Shown here: positions 36,374 to 44,409 of the stretch, in pieces
Numbering within the stretch: position 1 is the stretch's first letter
How the letters are laid out: each line of letters begins with the position of its first letter
Assembly (NCBI GenBank): GCA_900546005.1
Contig: URBJ01000002.1
Coordinates: 1 to 54,388 of the forward strand
From: an uncultured Alistipes sp.
GTDB taxonomy: Bacteria; Bacteroidota; Bacteroidia; Bacteroidales; Rikenellaceae
Length of the DNA stretch: 54,388 nucleotides
Reading direction: 5' to 3'
Position numbers and translations under genes: made by a program
Notes under the pieces: generated by a model
Seen by the model: the letters and a program-made list of their open reading frames with translations, nothing else
What the model was told of the DNA's origin: nothing
Database searches by the model: none

Positions 36374-38299
36374 ATGATGGATAGAAATAGAAAGCGTGTG
36401 CGGCAGAGAGCCGGAGCGATTTTTTTGAGTGTGGTAGGCGTGTTTGTGGCGTCCGGAGTGTGGGCCCAGAGCACGGTCGATACGGTACAGACCTACGATA
36501 TTGGCGAGGTGGTCGTTACCGGAACGCGCAACCAGACGGATGTCAGGCACCTCTCGCAAACGGTGTCGGTGGTCGGGCGGACGAAGATTGAAAATGCCTT
36601 GCAGGCCTCGTTGTTGCCTGTGCTCAGTGAGCAGATCCCCGGTCTGTTTGTCACCTCCCGGGGGGTAATGGGGTACGGTGTTTCGGGCGGTGCGGCGGGA
36701 AACCTCTCGTTGCGCGGATTGAGCGGAGGCTCGGGCCGGCTGATGGTCCTGATCGACGGACATCCCCAGTATGCGGGGATTTTCGGACACCCGATATCTG
36801 ATGCCTACCAGTCGTTCCTTGCCGAACGTGTCGAGGTGTTGCGGGGTCCGGCTTCGGTCCTTTACGGATCGAACGCCATGGGTGGTGTGGTGAATATCGT
36901 CACACGCAAGATGCAGCAGGATGGCGTGAAAACAAATCTGCGTACGGGATACGGGTCGTTCAATACGTTGGAGACGGAGTTGACCAACCGGATCCGTAAA
37001 GGACGCTTCTCCAGTGTCGTGTCAGGTTCCTATAATCGAACGGACGGACATCGGGCAGACATGGGTTTCGAACAGTACGGTGGTTACGTAAAGTTGGGTT
37101 ACGAGGTGTCGGATCACTGGAACCTGTACGGGGATGTGAATGTGACGCATTTCAATGCCTCCTATCCCGGTCCGGTGGATGCTCCGCTGCTTGACGGGGA
37201 TCAGCGTATTACGCGAGGCGTTGCCTCGTTTGTCGTGGAGAACCGTTACGAGAAGAGCTCCGGAGCGGCGAGCTTTTTCTACAACTGGGGTGACCACTGG
37301 ATTAACGACGGTTATACCCCTTCGGCTGGTGAGGTGCCTCAGGACGCTCGATTCCTCTCCCACGACGATATGATGGGGCTCTCTCTCTATCAAAGCACCC
37401 AGTTTTTCAAGGGAAACCGGATTACCATAGGAGTCGACTGGTTCCGCTACGGCGGTCGGGCGTGGAACGAATATGTGAGTGGCCCGGAGGTTGGAACCCG
37501 ATCGGACTTGGTGGACAAACACGAAAACGAAGCGGCCGGGTATATCGATCTTCGACAGAATTTCGGATCGGTGCTGACGCTGAATGCAGGTCTTCGTGTC
37601 GATCACCATTCGCGGGTCGGAACGGAGTGGGTACCACAGGCCGGAGTGGCCGTACACCTGCCTCATGCCGTAGAGATAAAGTTGTCGGCATCGAAGGGTT
37701 TCCGTTATCCGATTCTCCGGGAGATGTATATGTTTCCGCCGCAGAATCCCGATCTTAAACCCGAATCGATGTGGAATTATGAGTTAGCCCTGTCACAGCG
37801 GTTGTTGGAGGGCCGTCTTTTCTACGGGGTGAATCTCTTTTACATCGATGGGAAAAATCTTATTATGACGCTGCCCAATCCTAATGGTAGCGGGATGCTG
37901 AATCAGAACTCGGGACGGGTGGAGCATGCGGGTGTCGAGGTGCAGGCGGCATATCGGATCGGACGCAGCTGGTCGGTGGATGGAAATTACAGCTATCTGC
38001 ACATGAAACATCCGCTCCCTGCGGCTCCTGAGCATAAGGCTTATCTGGGGGCTGATTTCTTATCGGGACGTTGGCGGGTGTCGACCGGAGTGCAGTATGT
38101 CGCCGGCCTCTACACCCAGACCGATCCCGCTGTGACCGAAGATTTTGTGTTGTGGAACGTCCGGGCGTCGTTTCGTGTCCTGAGGTGGCTCGATGTCTGG
38201 GCTCGTGGCGAAAATCTGTTGGCTCAGAAGTATCAGATTATAGCCGGTTATCCCATGCCCCGGGCTACGGCGATGATCGGAATCGATATGGATTTTTAG
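36374..38299 (+). CDS. TonB-dependent outer-membrane receptor
   Basis: 641 residues. Signal peptide about 1-30 (ends SGVWAQ). A TonB-box-like DIGEVVVTGTRN leads into the plug domain (about 40-165: LSEQIPGLFVTSRG, LSLRGLSGGSGRLMVLIDG, VEVLRGPASVLYGSNAMGGVVNIVT), then a 22-strand barrel to an aromatic C terminus (IGIDMDF). There is no N-terminal CarboxypepD-like or SusC-type domain and no SusD gene, which points to a metal, siderophore, heme or cofactor receptor and not a glycan importer. Start uncertain: ATGs at 36374 and 36377, and another at 36320 that would give an over-long N-region. Only 25 bases separate it from the DUF362 gene. Confidence 0.92.
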   Translation: MMDRNRKRVRQRAGAIFLSVVGVFVASGVWAQSTVDTVQTYDIGEVVVTGTRNQTDVRHLSQTVSVVGRTKIENALQASLLPVLSEQIPGLFVTSRGVMGYGVSGGAAGNLSLRGLSGGSGRLMVLIDGHPQYAGIFGHPISDAYQSFLAERVEVLRGPASVLYGSNAMGGVVNIVTRKMQQDGVKTNLRTGYGSFNTLETELTNRIRKGRFSSVVSGSYNRTDGHRADMGFEQYGGYVKLGYEVSDHWNLYGDVNVTHFNASYPGPVDAPLLDGDQRITRGVASFVVENRYEKSSGAASFFYNWGDHWINDGYTPSAGEVPQDARFLSHDDMMGLSLYQSTQFFKGNRITIGVDWFRYGGRAWNEYVSGPEVGTRSDLVDKHENEAAGYIDLRQNFGSVLTLNAGLRVDHHSRVGTEWVPQAGVAVHLPHAVEIKLSASKGFRYPILREMYMFPPQNPDLKPESMWNYELALSQRLLEGRLFYGVNLFYIDGKNLIMTLPNPNGSGMLNQNSGRVEHAGVEVQAAYRIGRSWSVDGNYSYLHMKHPLPAAPEHKAYLGADFLSGRWRVSTGVQYVAGLYTQTDPAVTEDFVLWNVRASFRVLRWLDVWARGENLLAQKYQIIAGYPMPRATAMIGIDMDF

Positions 38300-38324
38300 T
38301 TCGTTTCATGTAAATTGAAAAAAG

Positions 38325-39308
38325 ATGAAAAGAAGTGTTGTGATGGTTATGTTGTCTGCTATGTTGTCCGCAACGGGGTGTGCGCAAGCGCAAGACCGGC
38401 AGGAGGCTGTCGTTCCGGAGACTCCTCCCGCCGCCGATACGGCGTTGCCCAAAGTTTATCTGTTTAAAGAGATCTCATCGGAGAATCTGGTCCGGATCTA
38501 TGAAGCGCTCGGACGTGAAGTCAAGGGGAAGGTGGCGGTGAAGCTGTCGACCGGAGAGCCCGGAGGACACAATTTTCTGCAACCGGCTCTCATCAAGGAG
38601 TTGGTGGAGCGTGTGAACGGTACTATCGTGGAGTGTAATACAGCCTACGGAGGAGGGCGTTCCGATACGGAAAGTCACTTGAAGGCGGCTGCCGATCATG
38701 GATTTACGGCCATCGCTCCGGTCGACATCATGGATGCTGAGGGTGAGGTCGAACTTCCCGTTGTGGGAGGCAAGCACTTGACCCGCGATATCGTAGGCAA
38801 GAACTATTTGAACTATGATTTCACCGTTATCCTCTCCCATTTCAAAGGACATGCGATGGGCGGATTCGGCGGTGCGATCAAGAATATGTCCATCGGTATC
38901 GCCTCGTCCAACGGGAAACGGCTCATTCACTCTGCTGGAACCACTACCTCGGGATGGGGAAATCCGAAACAGGACGACTTTTTGGAGTCTATGGCCGAGG
39001 CAGCCAAAGCCGTAGCGGATCACTGCGGAGAGAATATTCTTTACATCAGTGTGGCCAACAATCTTTCGGTCGATTGCGACTGTGATTCCTCGCCGGCTGA
39101 TCCACAGATGGGCGATATCGGGATTCTCGCCTCGCTCGATCCGGTGGCCCTCGACCGGGCCTGTACCGATCTGGTCCGTGCCTCGGAGGACCACGGTAAG
39201 ATCCATCTGATCGAACGCATCGACTCGCGTCACGGAATGCACACGCTCGATCATGCCGAAGAGCTCGGAATGGGGAGCCAACGGTACGAATTGATTGAGC
39301 TCGACTGA
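38325..39308 (+). CDS. exported DUF362 lipoprotein
   Basis: 327 residues. Signal peptide with lipobox LSATGC (Cys19), then a Pro/Ala linker. The DUF362 core follows: VAVKLSTGEPGGHNFLQPALIKELV, VECNTAYGGGRSDTESHLKAA, ILSHFKGHAMGGFGGAIKNMSIG and GDIGILASLDPVALDRACTDLV. The CDCDSSPADPQMG stretch near 250 offers a Cys/Asp cluster that could bind metal or a cofactor. Usual DUF362 proteins are cytoplasmic and often carry 4Fe-4S ferredoxin motifs; this one is exported and has none. Function unknown. It is cotranscribed with the receptor. Confidence 0.88.
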   Translation: MKRSVVMVMLSAMLSATGCAQAQDRQEAVVPETPPAADTALPKVYLFKEISSENLVRIYEALGREVKGKVAVKLSTGEPGGHNFLQPALIKELVERVNGTIVECNTAYGGGRSDTESHLKAAADHGFTAIAPVDIMDAEGEVELPVVGGKHLTRDIVGKNYLNYDFTVILSHFKGHAMGGFGGAIKNMSIGIASSNGKRLIHSAGTTTSGWGNPKQDDFLESMAEAAKAVADHCGENILYISVANNLSVDCDCDSSPADPQMGDIGILASLDPVALDRACTDLVRASEDHGKIHLIERIDSRHGMHTLDHAEELGMGSQRYELIELD

Positions 39309-39367
39309 TTGTCAGTGCATTTCTGCAGAACGCACGTGTTGTGGAGTAAGCGGGTGTCGCGAGGCGA

Positions 39368-39399
39368 TTTGTCCCTTTGTGCTTTAGTTGCTATCTTTG
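39368..39399 (+). promoter_or_regulatory. consensus promoter upstream of miaB
   Basis: TTTG at 39368-39371, spacer of 20, TATCTTTG at 39392-39399. It matches both elements and the spacing of the Bacteroidota primary-sigma promoter exactly. Expected start near 39406, giving a leader of about 174 bases before miaB. Confidence 0.75.
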
Positions 39400-39579
39400 C
39401 ACGGAGATGGGGTCGGCCTGTCGGCAAGGGTGATCGACAGGGGAAGGATGAGTGGTGACGAGGAAAGGACTCTATCAAATCCGAGCGGAAAAATCGGTGG
39501 AATCGACGGACTGAAAATGTGTGAGGTCAAATGGAGCGATTCTGCGTCCGGTCGAACGAATTAAAAGCATACAAGAGGA

Positions 39580-40947
39580 ATGGAATTCGATGCGAAGAGT
39601 TTGAAGTCGATGCGCCCGTTGACGGGAGAGGGTCGAAAACTGTATATCGAGACGTATGGCTGTCAGATGAACGTCAACGACAGCGAGGTGGTGCTATCCA
39701 TCATGCAGGATGCGGGATACCGCTACACGGAACATTTGGACGAGGCGGATGTGATTCTGATCAATACCTGTTCCGTACGGGACAATGCCGAGCAGCGGAT
39801 TTTCGGCCGTCTGCGGGAGTTCAAGCCCTATAAACAAAAGAAAGAGCTGCTGATCGGTGTGATCGGGTGTATGGCCGAACGGCTTCGCGAGCGACTGATC
39901 GAGCAGGAACATTTGGTTGACATTGTGGCGGGTCCCGATGCCTATCGCGATCTGCCCCGATTGGTGCGGCAAGCCGGCACAGGAGCCAAAGCCGTAAACG
40001 TACTGCTCTCTCAGGAGGAGACCTATGCCGATATTTCGCCCGTGCGGCTCGATAAAAACGGCGTGAGTGCATTCATCTCGATCATGCGCGGTTGCAACAA
40101 CATGTGTTCCTACTGTGTAGTGCCATACACGCGCGGAGCAGAGCGTAGCCGGAATCCGCAGACCATTCTGCGGGAGGCACGCGAGCTGTTTGAGGCCGGA
40201 TACCGCGAAGTTACCCTGCTCGGCCAGAATGTCAACTCCTACCGGTGGAACGAATCCGGAACGACGACCGATTTTGCGGCTTTGCTGGGTGCGGTAGCCG
40301 AAATCGATCCGCTTTTGCGGGTTCGTTTTTCGACGTCGCATCCGAAAGACCTCAGCGACGAGGTGCTTCATACGATGGCGTCGCATCCGAATCTGTGTCG
40401 GGCGATTCACCTGCCTGCCCAATCGGGAAGTACGCGGATGCTGGAGATCATGAACCGGAAATATACCCGCGAGTGGTACCTCGATCGGATTGCTGCTATC
40501 CGGAGAATCCTGCCAGACTGTGCAATCTCGACCGATCTGATCGCCGGTTTCTGCACCGAGACCGAAGAGGATCACCGCGAAACTCTGTCGTTGATGGAGG
40601 AGGTCGGATATGAGTTTGCGTTCATGTTCAAGTATTCCGAACGTCCGGGAACAAAGGCTGCCCGTCACATGAAAGATGATGTTCCCGAAGCGGTGAAGAC
40701 GGCCCGTTTGACCCAGATCATCGATTTGCAGAACCAGCTCTCGCTGCGGAGCAACAAGCGGGATGTGGGGCAAGTTTTCGAGGTGCTGATCGAGGGAACC
40801 TCCAAAAGAAGTGCGGATCAGCTTTTCGGGCGTACGTCGCAGAACAAGGTGGTGGTATTCGATCGGAAGGAGCACCGTATCGGGGAGTATGCAACGGTAC
40901 GGATTACCGGATGTACGTCGGCCACGCTGTTCGGAGAGGCAATTTAA
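39580..40947 (+). CDS. miaB: tRNA-2-methylthio-N6-isopentenyladenosine synthase
   Basis: 455-residue radical SAM methylthiotransferase that modifies A37 of tRNAs reading UNN codons. N-terminal MTTase domain with [11 protein letters not shown] (Cys28), NTCSVRD and VIGCMAERL supplying the auxiliary cluster Cys; radical SAM site CNNMCSYC near 172-179 followed by [18 protein letters not shown]-terminal TRAM domain (about 385-450: [25 protein letters not shown]). The [11 protein letters not shown] and LGQNVNSY forms favour MiaB over RimO or MtaB. Start taken at 39580; the first 18 residues are extra to the core. Confidence 0.95.
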   Translation: MEFDAKSLKSMRPLTGEGRKLYIETYGCQMNVNDSEVVLSIMQDAGYRYTEHLDEADVILINTCSVRDNAEQRIFGRLREFKPYKQKKELLIGVIGCMAERLRERLIEQEHLVDIVAGPDAYRDLPRLVRQAGTGAKAVNVLLSQEETYADISPVRLDKNGVSAFISIMRGCNNMCSYCVVPYTRGAERSRNPQTILREARELFEAGYREVTLLGQNVNSYRWNESGTTTDFAALLGAVAEIDPLLRVRFSTSHPKDLSDEVLHTMASHPNLCRAIHLPAQSGSTRMLEIMNRKYTREWYLDRIAAIRRILPDCAISTDLIAGFCTETEEDHRETLSLMEEVGYEFAFMFKYSERPGTKAARHMKDDVPEAVKTARLTQIIDLQNQLSLRSNKRDVGQVFEVLIEGTSKRSADQLFGRTSQNKVVVFDRKEHRIGEYATVRITGCTSATLFGEAI

Positions 40948-41051
40948 GGATATAAAAAAGAGTTCGGAGGTAGAATTCTTCTGTCTCTCCGCTCGACTAT
41001 CGGGACCAAGCGTTGAAGATCGGAAGGGTCCGCAGATGTTGAGGCGGTGAG

Positions 41052-41849
41052 TTATTGCAAGATCAGTCCGATCGGATAGTGGTCCGAATAGTACTCCGTG
41101 AAAGGATCGCGAATCGGATCTGCCGTGACGAACTTTTTTTGCAGGTTGGCACTCAGGTAGATGTAATCGTATCGGATCCAGATCGGTTCACCCTCCAAGG
41201 GGTAAAATCTGCGGGTAGGGAAGGTGTGGACAAACTCCAGATATTTCGTGCGCAGAGCGTCAATGTATCCTCCATCCAACAGGCTTTTGTGGAGCGCATA
41301 GTCTATCTCTCCAGCGTTCAGATTGTTCCTGTGCGGATTCTCTATCGGCAGTTCCAATATCCGGTCGCGGTACCGGTTGTCGGTGTATGCCGATTGGTCT
41401 ATCGGTGAGAAAGAGTTGAAGTCTCCCATTAAAATCCAGTTGTCTTTTCCCGAAAGCCGTTTTTCGTGTTCAATGGTATGCAATACGAGCTGGAGCTCAT
41501 CTTTCCGTTTCCGGCAGGAGAACGGATCGAGATGGAGTACGGCGATCCGGTATCTGGCTATTTCGGCAATCAGGCAACCGTGAGTCATCGGTTCGCGTAT
41601 GATGTGTGGCTGTTCGATTGGGTAGCGGGAAGTGAGGGCGACCGGGTAGCCCTTCTCTTTCGATAAGGCAACATAAGGATGTCCGTAAGCTCGGGCCAAA
41701 CGGCCGAGGCTCTCCTGTGTGAACCGATTCGCCTCCTGCAAAGCCAGAATATCGGTATTTTGGGCACGAACCCACTCGATAAAATTCCGCTTGTCGGGCG
41801 AGGTGTCGGCTGCCATGCCTTCTAATATGTTGTAGCTGATGATTTTCAT
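41052..41849 (-). CDS. endonuclease/exonuclease/phosphatase family protein
   Basis: 265-residue EEP-fold hydrolase. Metal and catalytic motifs: SYNILEG at 4-10, ILALQEANRF near 35, WILMGDFNSFSP near 135, and C-terminal SDHYPIGLIL. No signal peptide. Members cleave phosphodiesters in nucleic acids, lipids or small molecules; substrate cannot be told. It converges on miaB, 104 bases away, with no clear terminator between them. Confidence 0.87.
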   Translation of the reverse strand: MKIISYNILEGMAADTSPDKRNFIEWVRAQNTDILALQEANRFTQESLGRLARAYGHPYVALSKEKGYPVALTSRYPIEQPHIIREPMTHGCLIAEIARYRIAVLHLDPFSCRKRKDELQLVLHTIEHEKRLSGKDNWILMGDFNSFSPIDQSAYTDNRYRDRILELPIENPHRNNLNAGEIDYALHKSLLDGGYIDALRTKYLEFVHTFPTRRFYPLEGEPIWIRYDYIYLSANLQKKFVTADPIRDPFTEYYSDHYPIGLILQ

Positions 41850-41944
41850 GGGTTCGTATCGATGGTATGTCGAGTAGAGTCAGAAAAGCCGTTGTGTACC
41901 TGTTCGAGGTAACGAGAATCGAAGAAAATCGCAGAGAAACAACA

Positions 41945-41979
41945 ACGACCGGGCGAAACGTTTCGTTCGGTCCGGTCGT
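41945..41979 (-). terminator. probable terminator of the DUF3127 gene
   Basis: ACGACCGG at 41945-41952 pairs with CCGGTCGT at 41972-41979, with an inner CGAAACGTTTCG palindrome; a T-rich but broken tract follows on the minus strand. Confidence 0.5.
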
Positions 41980-42000
41980 AGGTAGTTTTGAGCCAGACGA

Positions 42001-42378
42001 TCAGAAGGGCAGATCGTCGACTTCAGAGGCAGAGGAGGATGCCGACTCTTCCGTACTGAATGTATCCAGAGGCGGTAAGTTGTCCGTTGCCATCGGTTGA
42101 GGTTCTGCGGCAGATTTCCGGTTGATCCGCCAAGCCCGTACTTCGGTGTACCATCGTCCGTTGTACTCGCGGGACTCGACGTTGGCCGACACCGCGATCG
42201 TTTCTCCGGGTTTCAGCGTAGCAGCCTCTTGGGCCTTGTCTCCCCAGAAACCGACACATATTTTTCGGTTGAACTCACCGGGGAGTTCGAATACGACCTC
42301 CTGTTTCACCCATTCACCCCGTGCGCTCGTTCCCTTGATCTGAGGAAGGACACGCCATACGACTCCTTCGAATTCCAT
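42001..42378 (-). CDS. DUF3127 protein with SSB-like acidic C-terminal tip
   Basis: 125 residues. The first 90 match DUF3127, a Bacteroidota family that looks like an OB fold (EGVVWRVLPQIKGTSARGEWVKQEVVFEL, ICVGFWGDKAQ, VESREYNGRWYTEVRAWRI). The tail is low complexity, Ser/Glu/Ala rich, and ends SEVDDLPF, closely similar to the DDDIPF tip through which single-stranded-DNA-binding protein recruits repair enzymes. A role in single-stranded DNA or RNA handling is therefore a reasonable inference, not proven. It begins three bases after the cyclophilin gene stops. Confidence 0.85.
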   Translation of the reverse strand: MEFEGVVWRVLPQIKGTSARGEWVKQEVVFELPGEFNRKICVGFWGDKAQEAATLKPGETIAVSANVESREYNGRWYTEVRAWRINRKSAAEPQPMATDNLPPLDTFSTEESASSSASEVDDLPF

Positions 42379-42381
42379 GGC

Positions 42382-42966
42382 CTATTTCTCCTCTCTGATG
42401 ATTTCGATGCTCAGAATCTTGTCGCCCTGACGGATCTGGTCGATGACATCCAGACCTTCGACCACGCGGCCGAAGCAGGTGTGTACGCCGTCCAAATGGG
42501 CCGTATTGGTCCGGTTCATACAGATAAAGAACTGTGAGCCGCCCGTATCCTTTCCGCGGTGGGCCATCGACAGAACCCCACGGTCGTGGTATTGCTTCGG
42601 AGCCGAGGTTTCGCATTTGATGGTGTAACCCGGACCGCCGGCTCCGGTTCCGAGCGGACAGCCGCCCTGAATGACAAAATCGGGGATGACCCGGTGGAAT
42701 GTAAGTCCATTATAAAAACCCGATTCGGCCAGTTTGCAGAAATTGGCTACGGTGATCGGGGTTTCGTTGTCGTAGAACTCGACATGCATGTCGCCCTTTT
42801 CGGTGTGTATGATACCTCTTGTCATGGTCTGATGATTATTTTGTTGTGTTTTAGAGTGATCGAAAATAAGTATGCACGACACGACGGCCACTATGAGAAT
42901 TCCGGTGAGAATTCCATATTTCCGAAGCTGTGCGGCATGAGTTTGAATAAAATGTTTCCAATCCAT
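42382..42966 (-). CDS. cyclophilin-type peptidyl-prolyl isomerase, membrane anchored
   Basis: 194 residues. An N-terminal helix (about 17-36, [18 protein letters not shown]) anchors the protein to the inner membrane or is a signal sequence. The cyclophilin domain covers about 50-190: [79 protein letters not shown]. Catalytic Arg (FHRV) and the QF, F and H positions are present, so it should be an active folding helper for exported proteins. ATG at 42966; promoter box at 42992-42999; co-transcribed with DUF3127. Confidence 0.93.
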   Translation of the reverse strand: MDWKHFIQTHAAQLRKYGILTGILIVAVVSCILIFDHSKTQQNNHQTMTRGIIHTEKGDMHVEFYDNETPITVANFCKLAESGFYNGLTFHRVIPDFVIQGGCPLGTGAGGPGYTIKCETSAPKQYHDRGVLSMAHRGKDTGGSQFFICMNRTNTAHLDGVHTCFGRVVEGLDVIDQIRQGDKILSIEIIREEK

Positions 42967-42991
42967 CGATCGTAAATCGGTTTTCCGAACC

Positions 42992-42999
42992 CAAAGGTA
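42992..42999 (-). promoter_or_regulatory. -7 promoter box for the cyclophilin-DUF3127 unit
   Basis: TACCTTTG on the minus strand, exact TAnnTTTG, 25 bases upstream of the ATG. Confidence 0.6.
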
Positions 43000-43100
43000 C
43001 ACCTCCGTTCTTTAAAATCCAAACGGAAACAGAGGAGATATCTCGAGACCGTTTTGTAGAGTCGGGGGGATAGATGCGGACGCAATGTTCTGTCGATTGC

Positions 43101-44327
43101 TCAGGCGGAGGCCTGTGCGGTTGTCTCTTTTTTGCGTCGGGACATGCGCGGGGCCCGTTTGAACTCTCGGGTCCGATCGAACTGATAGCGGTACGTCGTA
43201 TGCATTTTGTGTTTTTTTGCGCAGACGAAGCTCTCCACCATCCGCATCATGACCGGATTGAAGTCACCGATCCACGCCAGTTCGAGGCTTGTGTATCGGC
43301 CGTGCATCTTCTTGCCCACATATTGTTCGAACGTGTACATCATGCCCGACTCGATGCCCTTGCCTTGGAACTCGGGTATGACCCCAAAGATGATGGCGAA
43401 GATCCGTTTGGCTTTTTTCGAGACCTTGAGCCGCCACAGGAAACGCAACTTTTGCCACAAACCGAACTTTCCCTTAAAAGGAGCGATGATTCCGTTCAGG
43501 TCGGGAATCATCAGGTAGAAACCGATGGGTTTGTCGTCATAGTAGGCGAAGTACATCAACCGTTCGTCGATGATCGGGCGCAGGGAATTCATCAGTGCGA
43601 AAGCGTGTTCGCGGTCGATCGGTTTGACGCCCGAGAAATCGGCCCATGCCTTGTTGTAGACCGTGAGGAAATCCTCGGCGTAGGTTTCGATATGGCGTTT
43701 GTCCATGTGCTCGAAACGGTATCGGGGCTCTTCTTGAAGCCGTTTCACCCGTTCGTAGACGTTCTCGGGGAACAATCCTTCGGCCAGCTCGCGCAGGTAG
43801 GTGTGCTGGTTGAAATAGTTCTGGAAACCGTAGTTCTCGAACAGCTGGATGTAGTACTCGAAGTTGTACGGATTGGTGTAGAGCGGCGTGAATTCGAATC
43901 CCTTGACCAAAAGGCCCCACCACTGGTCGCGATCGCCGAAGTTGATGGGACCGTCCATCGCCTCCATGCCCCGTGCGGCGAGCCAGTCGCGTGCGGCGTT
44001 GAACAGCAGGTTGGCGACCTCCTGATCGTTGATCGATTCGAAGAATCCGCACCCTCCGGTGGGCATATACTCCGAAGCCTTCACCAAGTCGCGGTTATAG
44101 AAGGCGGCGATACGGCCTACCGTTTGGTTCTGTTCGTCGCGGATGATCCAACGGATTGCCTCTCCGTCGCGGAGCAGTTCGTTGGTTTCGACGTGGAACC
44201 GGTTTTCGATGTCCTGATCGAGTGGACAGATCCAGTGGGGTTCGTTTTTGTACAGGCGTTTGGGCAGATCCAGAAATTCACGGACCCTCTTCCGTGAGTC
44301 TACCTCTTCGAGGGTATATTTAGCCAT
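43101..44327 (-). CDS. GNAT-fold acyltransferase-like protein
   Basis: 408 residues, beginning MAKYTLEEVDSRKRVREFL. Residues 1-200 and 200-380 each look like half of an acyl-CoA N-acyltransferase fold; the second half has the acetyl-CoA-loop-like VIPEFQGKGIESGMMYTFEQY and ELAWIGDFNPVMMRMVESF. Proteins of this length are common in Bacteroidota and are annotated only as hypothetical or GNAT. The C terminus is very basic (FKRAPRMSRRKKETT). It is divergent from the PEP-synthase-like gene with only 82 bases between starts, and the two promoter boxes are 21 bases apart, so joint control is likely. Confidence 0.78.
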   Translation of the reverse strand: MAKYTLEEVDSRKRVREFLDLPKRLYKNEPHWICPLDQDIENRFHVETNELLRDGEAIRWIIRDEQNQTVGRIAAFYNRDLVKASEYMPTGGCGFFESINDQEVANLLFNAARDWLAARGMEAMDGPINFGDRDQWWGLLVKGFEFTPLYTNPYNFEYYIQLFENYGFQNYFNQHTYLRELAEGLFPENVYERVKRLQEEPRYRFEHMDKRHIETYAEDFLTVYNKAWADFSGVKPIDREHAFALMNSLRPIIDERLMYFAYYDDKPIGFYLMIPDLNGIIAPFKGKFGLWQKLRFLWRLKVSKKAKRIFAIIFGVIPEFQGKGIESGMMYTFEQYVGKKMHGRYTSLELAWIGDFNPVMMRMVESFVCAKKHKMHTTYRYQFDRTREFKRAPRMSRRKKETTAQASA

Positions 44328-44348
44328 ACTCGTTTCGATAATTTCCGC

Positions 44349-44356
44349 CAAAGATA
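44349..44356 (-). promoter_or_regulatory. -7 promoter box for the GNAT-fold gene
   Basis: TATCTTTG on the minus strand, exact TAnnTTTG, 21 bases upstream of the ATG at 44327. Confidence 0.55.
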
Positions 44357-44377
44357 CGAATTTTCCTAAAATTGTGG

Positions 44378-44385
44378 TAAGTTTG
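44378..44385 (+). promoter_or_regulatory. -7 promoter box for the PEP/pyruvate-binding protein gene
   Basis: TAAGTTTG, exact TAnnTTTG, 24 bases upstream of the ATG at 44410. Confidence 0.55.
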
Positions 44386-44409
44386 TCGACGTACAACCAA
44401 AGCTTTGTT

